Source: Thermoflexales bacterium (GTDB lineage Bacteria; Chloroflexota; Anaerolineae; Fen-1058). Taken from it: a stretch of 11,436 bases of DNA. The stretch spans positions 1 to 11,436 of the forward strand of contig JAGOBP010000030.1 in NCBI GenBank assembly GCA_017999195.1, read 5' to 3'. Position numbers and translations under genes: made by a program. Positions 6,664 through 11,436 of this stretch are shown piece after piece (positions within the stretch are counted from its first letter, which is position 1; each line of letters starts with the position of its first letter). The notes beneath the pieces were generated by a model. That model saw nothing but the letters and a program-made list of their open reading frames with translations, had not been told where the DNA came from and ran no database searches.

Positions 6664-7728
6664 ATGACTGACGACCCCCTTTCTATTCAAGGCCCCGTGT
6701 GCCCGCCGCCCGTCCACCAGCGCGATCGGGTGGTGATGGGCCACGGCAGCGGCGGCAAATTGTCGCACGATTTGATTGCGAAGAAATTCTTGCCCGCCTT
6801 CGACAACACCATCTTGCGCGCGGGCGATGACGCGGGTGTGGTGCGCCTGAAACCGTGTGCGCGCATTGCCATGAGCACCGACTCGCACGTGGTGTGGCCG
6901 CTGTTTTTTCCCGGCGGCGATATTGGCCGCTTGTCGGTGTGCGGCACCGTCAACGATGTGTCGATGATGGGGGCGACGCCCAAATATTTGACGGCAGGCT
7001 TCATCCTTGAAGAGGGCGTGGAATTTGAATTGCTCGATCGGGTAGTGGCGTCCATGCGGGCCGCCGCCGATGAGGCGGGTGTGTCGATCATCGCCGGGGA
7101 CACCAAGGTCGTGCAGCGCGGCAAGGCCGATGGCGTCTACATCAACACGACGGGCATCGGCTTGATCGAAGACGGGTTGGACATCGGTGGTGCGTTGGCT
7201 AATTCCGGCGACGTGGTGATCCTCTCCGGTCCGATGGGCGATCACGGCATTGCGGTGCTGAGCGCGCGCGGTGAGTTGGGCTTCGACGCCGACGTGGTGA
7301 GCGACGTTGCGCCGCTGAATCTTCTCATTGCGGCCATGCTGGGCGTCAGCGATCAAGTGCATGTGCTACGCGATCCGACACGCGGCGGGGTGGCGACGAC
7401 CTTGAATGAGATCGCCAAACAATCGAACCTGGGCATTACCCTGTACGAAAAATCGCTGCCGGTGCGCCCCGCCGTGCAGGCCGCTTGCGAGATGCTGGGC
7501 TTCGATCCGCTGTATATCGCCAACGAGGGCAAACTCCTCGCCATCGTCGGGCGCGAAGAGGCCGATCGGGTGTTGGACGTAATGCGCCGTACGCGCTACG
7601 GCGAAGAGTCCGTCATCATCGGTGAAGTTCAGACTGCCTCGCCGGGCCGTGTCCTCCTGAAAACTGCCATCGGCAGCCATCGCATTGTCGATGTGTTGTT
7701 GGGTGAATTACTTCCTCGCATCTGCTAG
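6664..7728 (+). CDS. hypE: HypE, carbamoyl dehydratase making the cyanide ligand
   Basis: HypE accepts carbamoyl from HypF on its C-terminal cysteine, dehydrates it with ATP to thiocyanate and passes CN to the HypC-HypD iron. The 354-aa product ends in the diagnostic PRIC (Cys354). It shows MGHGSGGK (25-32), RAGDDAGVV (52-60), VCGTVNDVSMMGA (92-104), IAGDTKVV and RDPTRGGVATTLNEI, all typical of the PurM/SelD-like ATP-binding fold. The ATG at 6664 follows the long heptamer hairpin and has no good ribosome binding site. It is the last hyp gene. No clear terminator is seen after it. Confidence 0.97.
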   Translation: MTDDPLSIQGPVCPPPVHQRDRVVMGHGSGGKLSHDLIAKKFLPAFDNTILRAGDDAGVVRLKPCARIAMSTDSHVVWPLFFPGGDIGRLSVCGTVNDVSMMGATPKYLTAGFILEEGVEFELLDRVVASMRAAADEAGVSIIAGDTKVVQRGKADGVYINTTGIGLIEDGLDIGGALANSGDVVILSGPMGDHGIAVLSARGELGFDADVVSDVAPLNLLIAAMLGVSDQVHVLRDPTRGGVATTLNEIAKQSNLGITLYEKSLPVRPAVQAACEMLGFDPLYIANEGKLLAIVGREEADRVLDVMRRTRYGEESVIIGEVQTASPGRVLLKTAIGSHRIVDVLLGELLPRIC

Positions 7729-7900
7729 TAATCCTCGGTTGCCGGGCAGGTGTCTTTTAGGCCATCTTGTTGTACACTAGCAGCGGGCGCGCTCCCATGT
7801 CTGTGAGGGTATAACCGCGCCGGTTCGACGACAGCACTTTCAGCCATTTTTGATCGACTTCGCTGTTGGATGGTCCCGGCGTGAACCCGGAGGTAGCGCT
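7729..7900. other. Gap between hypE and the kinase; no clear + strand gene
   Basis: No convincing intrinsic terminator is visible. A weak -10-like TACACT (7773-7778) lacks a good -35. On the minus strand an open frame ending in TAA at 7757-7759 reads SEVDQKWLKVLSSNRRGYTL and ends LLVYNKMA, which looks protein-like, possibly the tail of a winged-helix or other protein. It lacks a good start and would run into the kinase gene. It may be a relic or chance. Confidence 0.3.
7889..7894 (+). promoter_or_regulatory. Ribosome binding site of the sensor kinase
   Basis: GGAGGT lies 6 nt before ATG 7901, a near-ideal Shine-Dalgarno sequence that fixes the start of the kinase gene. Confidence 0.8.
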
Positions 7901-10900
7901 ATGCAATGGCAATTTACAATTTATGCCGCAATTCTGGGACTGTCGACAATCATTGCCGCCAGTATGGCGATAGCGGCCTGGCGTCGCCGGGCCGTGCAGG
8001 GCGGCACTTCGCTAGCCCTGTTGATGATGGCCGCGACGATCTACGCGGGTACATCGGGATTTGAAGCGGCGGCCGTGGGCATTCCGGCCAAAATCTTCTG
8101 GTCCAAGTTGCAGTATCTGGGCGCGATGACGTGTCCGCCGCTGTTGTTGGTGTTTGCCCTGGATTTTGCCCGCTGCGATCGTTGGCTTAACTGGCGTACC
8201 GTGGTGGCTGCCTTCGTTTTGCCCGTGATTGCCATCGGCCTGGCTTGGACTAACGAAGTACACGCTTGGATCTGGACCGGCTTTCAATCCAACCCGCTGG
8301 GTGAAAACCTGTTGATCTACGAGCATGGCCCGGCGTTCTGGGTCATTGTCGTTTATTTGTATTTCGCGACCGCGGCGGCCACTTTCGTCCTGACGCGCAA
8401 TGCGTTTTTGGCTACCGGCGTGTATCGTCGTCAGGCATTGGCGGTGGTGCTGGCTACGCTCGTCACCTGGGCGGGCAGTGTGATCTATGTCTTGAACCTC
8501 AGTCCCATCACCGGTTTGGACTATACGCCGATCGGTTTTGTTTTGACCGGGGCCGCGCTGGCCTGGGGAATCAGCCGCTATCGATTGTTTGATCTGGTGC
8601 CGGTGACGCGCGAGACAATCGTGGACAATATGCCCGACGGCATTGTTGTGCTGGACCTGGCCGATCGGATTGTCGACATCAATCGGGCGGCGCTGGACCT
8701 GATCGGCCTCAGTGACCGACCGATCGGCCAGGCGGCTGACATCGTTTTTGTCGCTCAGCCTGATCTGCTCGCGCGATTCCGGAAGTTGCCCGATGCCCGG
8801 GCTGAAGTGATCGTGGAGCAACCGCCAGCCGCTCACAGACTGCGCAGTTCACCTCGTTATCTGGACATCAAGAGCTCGCCGCTGCTGGACCGGCGCGGGC
8901 GTGCCACCGGCCGGTTGTTGGTGCTGCGCGATGTCACCGCGCGCAAACAGGCCGAGGAGGCGATGCGGGCCAGCGAGATGCGCCTGCGACAGATCATCGA
9001 TCTGGTGCCCAATTTGATTTATGCCAAAGATGCTGACGGGCGCTTTGTGCTGGTCAATCAAGCGGCGGCCAAAGTCTATGGCACAGCGGTCGAGGACCTC
9101 ATCGGCAAGACCGATGCGGACTTTGCGGCTTCGCCGGACGAAGCCGTGCGTTTCCGTGAGACGGACTTGCAGGTTATCAACAGTCAGCTGGCCCGGCTGG
9201 TGTTGGACGAACATATCACCGATGTGCAGGGCCAGCTGCGCTACCTGCAAACGACCAAGATTCCGTTTACGCTGGCCAACTCGACCAGCCCGGCGGTGTT
9301 GGGCGTGTCGGTTGATATTACCGAGCGGCGGCTGGCCGAGGACGCGCTCATCAATTCGGAAACGCTGTATCACACGCTGGTGGAGACGCTGCCCGTCAAC
9401 ATCTTCCGCAAAGACCAGTCGGGCCGTTTTACCTACGCCAACCAGCGCTACTGCCGCTCCCAGAATAAGAAGCTGCCCGACATCATCGGCAAGACCGATT
9501 TTGATCTGCATCCCCACGAGTTGGCCGCGAAATATCGGGCCGACGATCGCCGCATCATTGAAAGCGGCCAGACCTTTGAAACCGATGAAAGTTATCAGAT
9601 CATCGACGGCGAGGTCTCGTGGGTGCATACGCTGAAGACGCCGCAGTACGCGCCCGATGGCCGCATCATCGGCGTGCAAGGCATGTTCTGGGACGTCAGC
9701 GAGCGCAAGCGCGCCGAAGAGGTGCTGGCGCAACGCGCGCGCGAGATGGGCGCTTTGTACGAGACCGCGCTGGACATCAATACGCAGATTGATTTGCATA
9801 CCCTGCTGCAATCCATTGTCCGGCGCGCGGCCGAGTTGCTGGGCGCGCGGATGGGCGGCCTGTACCTGATGAAGCCCGACGGCGAAACGCTGGAACTGGT
9901 GGTTGGGCATAACCTGCCGGCGCAATATCTGGGCACCCGGCTCAAGCGGGGCGAAGGTTTGTCTGGTCAGGTCGCGCAGACCGGCGAGACCTTGATGATC
10001 GAGGATTATCAAGGCTGGTCCGGTCGGGCGAATGTGTACGACAATACGCCGTTCCGGCGGGTATTGGGCATGCCGTTGAAAGTGGGCGGGCGCATTATTG
10101 GCGTCATCAACATCTCCGACGATCAACGCACCGGCCGGTACACCCAAGATCAGGTGCGGCTGGCCGCGCTGCTGGCCGATCATGCCGCCATCGCCATTGA
10201 TAAGGTGCGCTTGCTGGACGAGACTTTGCAGCGTGCCGAGCGGCTGGCGCTGCTCAATCGTATCGCGCGCGCCATTGGCGCCACCCTCAACCTGGCCGAT
10301 TTGCTGGAAATCATCTACCGGGAAGTCACACGCGTCATGGCCGCCGAGGCATTCTTTGTGGCCTTGTATGACGAGGCGGCGAACGAACTGGACTTTCGCA
10401 TTCGGATCGATCGGGATGTGCGCGAATCGGCCGAGCGGCGACCGCTTCAGTCCGGCCTCTCCGATCGCGTCGTCATTAGCCGCCAGCCGTTGCTCATCCG
10501 TGACTTCGAGCAGGAAAAGGGCCAACTGCCGCCGGTCAAGATTTGGGGCACGCAGCTGCCCGCTCAATCGATGGTGTGTGTGCCCATGCTCATGGGCGAA
10601 CGGGTTGTCGGCATCATCTCGGTGCAGGCTTACCGGCCGTATGCGTTTGGCGCTGCCGAACTGGAACTGTTGACGACCATTGCCGATACCGTGGCCGTGG
10701 CGGTGGAAAATGCCCGCCTGTTTGATGCCAGTCAGCATCACGCCGAAGACCTGGAGCGGCGGGTGCTGGCGCGCACTGTGGAGTTGACCCGCGCTTACGA
10801 GCACTTGCAAGACCTGGATCGCCTGAAAGACGAATTTGTCTCGCGCATCAGTCACGAACTGCGCACGCCCATTGCCAACATCCAACTGTATCTGGGGTTG

Positions 10901-11436
10901 CTAGAGCGCGGCAAGCCTGACAAACAGGCCGACTACTTGCAGACTTTGCAGCGTGAAACGACGCGCCTGAACAAATTGATCGAGGATTTACTGGCGATTT
11001 CTCAACTGGAGTTGGGCCAGACTGCCATTAACCAGGTGCCGGTCGATATCAACCGGCTGGTGGTCAATCTGCAACCCGATTGGCAAACGGCGGCCAACGA
11101 GCGCGGTTTGACGTTGGACGTGGTCGCCGCCCCTGATCTGCCACCGGCACTGGCGGACTTGCCGCTGCTGACCCGCGCCGTCTCCAACCTCATTTCCAAT
11201 GCCCTCAACTACACACCGCGCGGCGGCACAGTCTATGTGTGTACCGCTACGCGTATGCTGGCCGAGGCCGCCTGGGCGATCATTACCGTGCAGGACACCG
11301 GTCCGGGGCTGGGCAAGGACGAACTGCCGCATGTGTTCGAGCGGTTCTATCGGGGGCGCGCGGCGCGCAACTACAAAGTCCCCGGTACCGGGCTGGGGCT
11401 GGCCATGTGCAAAGAGATCATGGACAAACTGGGCGG
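7901..11436 (+). CDS. 7TM-PAS-PAS-PAS-GAF-GAF sensor histidine kinase (3' end beyond window)
   Basis: The frame is open from ATG 7901 to the right edge (1,178 codons). Domains in order: seven hydrophobic segments (about 7-225) like the His-kinase N-terminal 7TM module; PAS at about 236-345 (NMPDGIVVLDLADRIVDIN), 357-475 (LVPNLIYAKDADGRFVLVNQ) and 485-605 (LPVNIFRKDQSGRFTYANQ); GAF at about 616-770 and 780-940; a coiled-coil linker; HisKA with phospho-acceptor His985 in SRISHELRTPIANIQ; and a HATPase with N box NLISNALNYTP (Asn1100), DTGPGLG and GTGLGLAMCKEIM. The window stops in the G2 box, so about 20-40 residues of ATPase, and any later domain, are missing. It would sense an unknown signal and phosphorylate an unseen response regulator. 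It has its own strong ribosome binding site. A link to hydrogenase control is only positional. Confidence 0.95.
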   Translation, partial: MQWQFTIYAAILGLSTIIAASMAIAAWRRRAVQGGTSLALLMMAATIYAGTSGFEAAAVGIPAKIFWSKLQYLGAMTCPPLLLVFALDFARCDRWLNWRTVVAAFVLPVIAIGLAWTNEVHAWIWTGFQSNPLGENLLIYEHGPAFWVIVVYLYFATAAATFVLTRNAFLATGVYRRQALAVVLATLVTWAGSVIYVLNLSPITGLDYTPIGFVLTGAALAWGISRYRLFDLVPVTRETIVDNMPDGIVVLDLADRIVDINRAALDLIGLSDRPIGQAADIVFVAQPDLLARFRKLPDARAEVIVEQPPAAHRLRSSPRYLDIKSSPLLDRRGRATGRLLVLRDVTARKQAEEAMRASEMRLRQIIDLVPNLIYAKDADGRFVLVNQAAAKVYGTAVEDLIGKTDADFAASPDEAVRFRETDLQVINSQLARLVLDEHITDVQGQLRYLQTTKIPFTLANSTSPAVLGVSVDITERRLAEDALINSETLYHTLVETLPVNIFRKDQSGRFTYANQRYCRSQNKKLPDIIGKTDFDLHPHELAAKYRADDRRIIESGQTFETDESYQIIDGEVSWVHTLKTPQYAPDGRIIGVQGMFWDVSERKRAEEVLAQRAREMGALYETALDINTQIDLHTLLQSIVRRAAELLGARMGGLYLMKPDGETLELVVGHNLPAQYLGTRLKRGEGLSGQVAQTGETLMIEDYQGWSGRANVYDNTPFRRVLGMPLKVGGRIIGVINISDDQRTGRYTQDQVRLAALLADHAAIAIDKVRLLDETLQRAERLALLNRIARAIGATLNLADLLEIIYREVTRVMAAEAFFVALYDEAANELDFRIRIDRDVRESAERRPLQSGLSDRVVISRQPLLIRDFEQEKGQLPPVKIWGTQLPAQSMVCVPMLMGERVVGIISVQAYRPYAFGAAELELLTTIADTVAVAVENARLFDASQHHAEDLERRVLARTVELTRAYEHLQDLDRLKDEFVSRISHELRTPIANIQLYLGLLERGKPDKQADYLQTLQRETTRLNKLIEDLLAISQLELGQTAINQVPVDINRLVVNLQPDWQTAANERGLTLDVVAAPDLPPALADLPLLTRAVSNLISNALNYTPRGGTVYVCTATRMLAEAAWAIITVQDTGPGLGKDELPHVFERFYRGRAARNYKVPGTGLGLAMCKEIMDKLG

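Noticed and set aside
8849..10885. Minus-strand open frame of 678 codons opposite the kinase gene
   Set aside because: It lies fully antisense to a kinase with clear PAS, GAF and HisKA motifs. Its composition is the His/Gln/Arg-rich type produced by reading GC-biased codons backwards, and no motif is recognisable.

Overview
This 11.4 kb window carries a nearly complete set of [NiFe]-hydrogenase maturation genes on the + strand, in the order hypA, hypB, hypF, a DUF6125-like gene, hypC, a fatty-acid-hydroxylase gene, hypD and hypE. After a 172-base gap it ends in a very large sensor histidine kinase that runs off the right edge. All recognised genes point the same way. The base composition is moderately GC-rich. 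The 7TM-PAS-PAS-PAS-GAF-GAF kinase layout, the repeat-rich intergenic DNA and the gene mix suggest an environmental bacterium of the Chloroflexota (Anaerolineae-like) type. That is an inference from style; there is no rRNA or other decisive marker here.

Layout. Bases 2-118 read as the last 38 codons of an upstream gene I cannot name. Bases 119-264 hold a probable promoter region and a perfect 12-bp inverted repeat whose 9-nt loop contains TATAAT. hypA (265-636), hypB (736-1398) and hypF (1454-3901) follow, each gap holding a palindromic or heptameric repeat. The DUF6125-like gene (3959-4468) is 1 nt from hypC (4470-4745), which is 14 nt from a membrane fatty-acid/sterol hydroxylase-superfamily gene (4760-5449). 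hypD (5509-6600) and hypE (6664-7728) complete the set. No hydrogenase structural gene and no maturation protease is visible.

How the genes work together. HypF and HypE make the cyanide ligands from carbamoyl phosphate. HypC and HypD carry and assemble the Fe(CN)2CO unit. HypA and HypB deliver nickel to the hydrogenase large subunit. Key residues are present in all six Hyp proteins: HypC Cys2, the HypE C-terminal PRIC, the HypF zinc-finger cysteines, and the HypD CGGQTH and GPGCPVC motifs. The maturation machine therefore looks functional.

The most unusual feature is the repeat load. Most gaps between hyp genes contain a hairpin or an array of 7-nt units, often arranged as inverted repeats. 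The same kinds of sequence (period-7 arrays, a period-8 array and a palindromic element also found between hypA and hypB) sit inside the hypF coding region at five places. They leave the frame open and lengthen HypF from the usual roughly 750 residues to 815. Genes that start just after these arrays (hypF, the DUF6125-like gene, hypE) lack a good ribosome binding site, whereas hypC, the hydroxylase and the kinase have clear ones.
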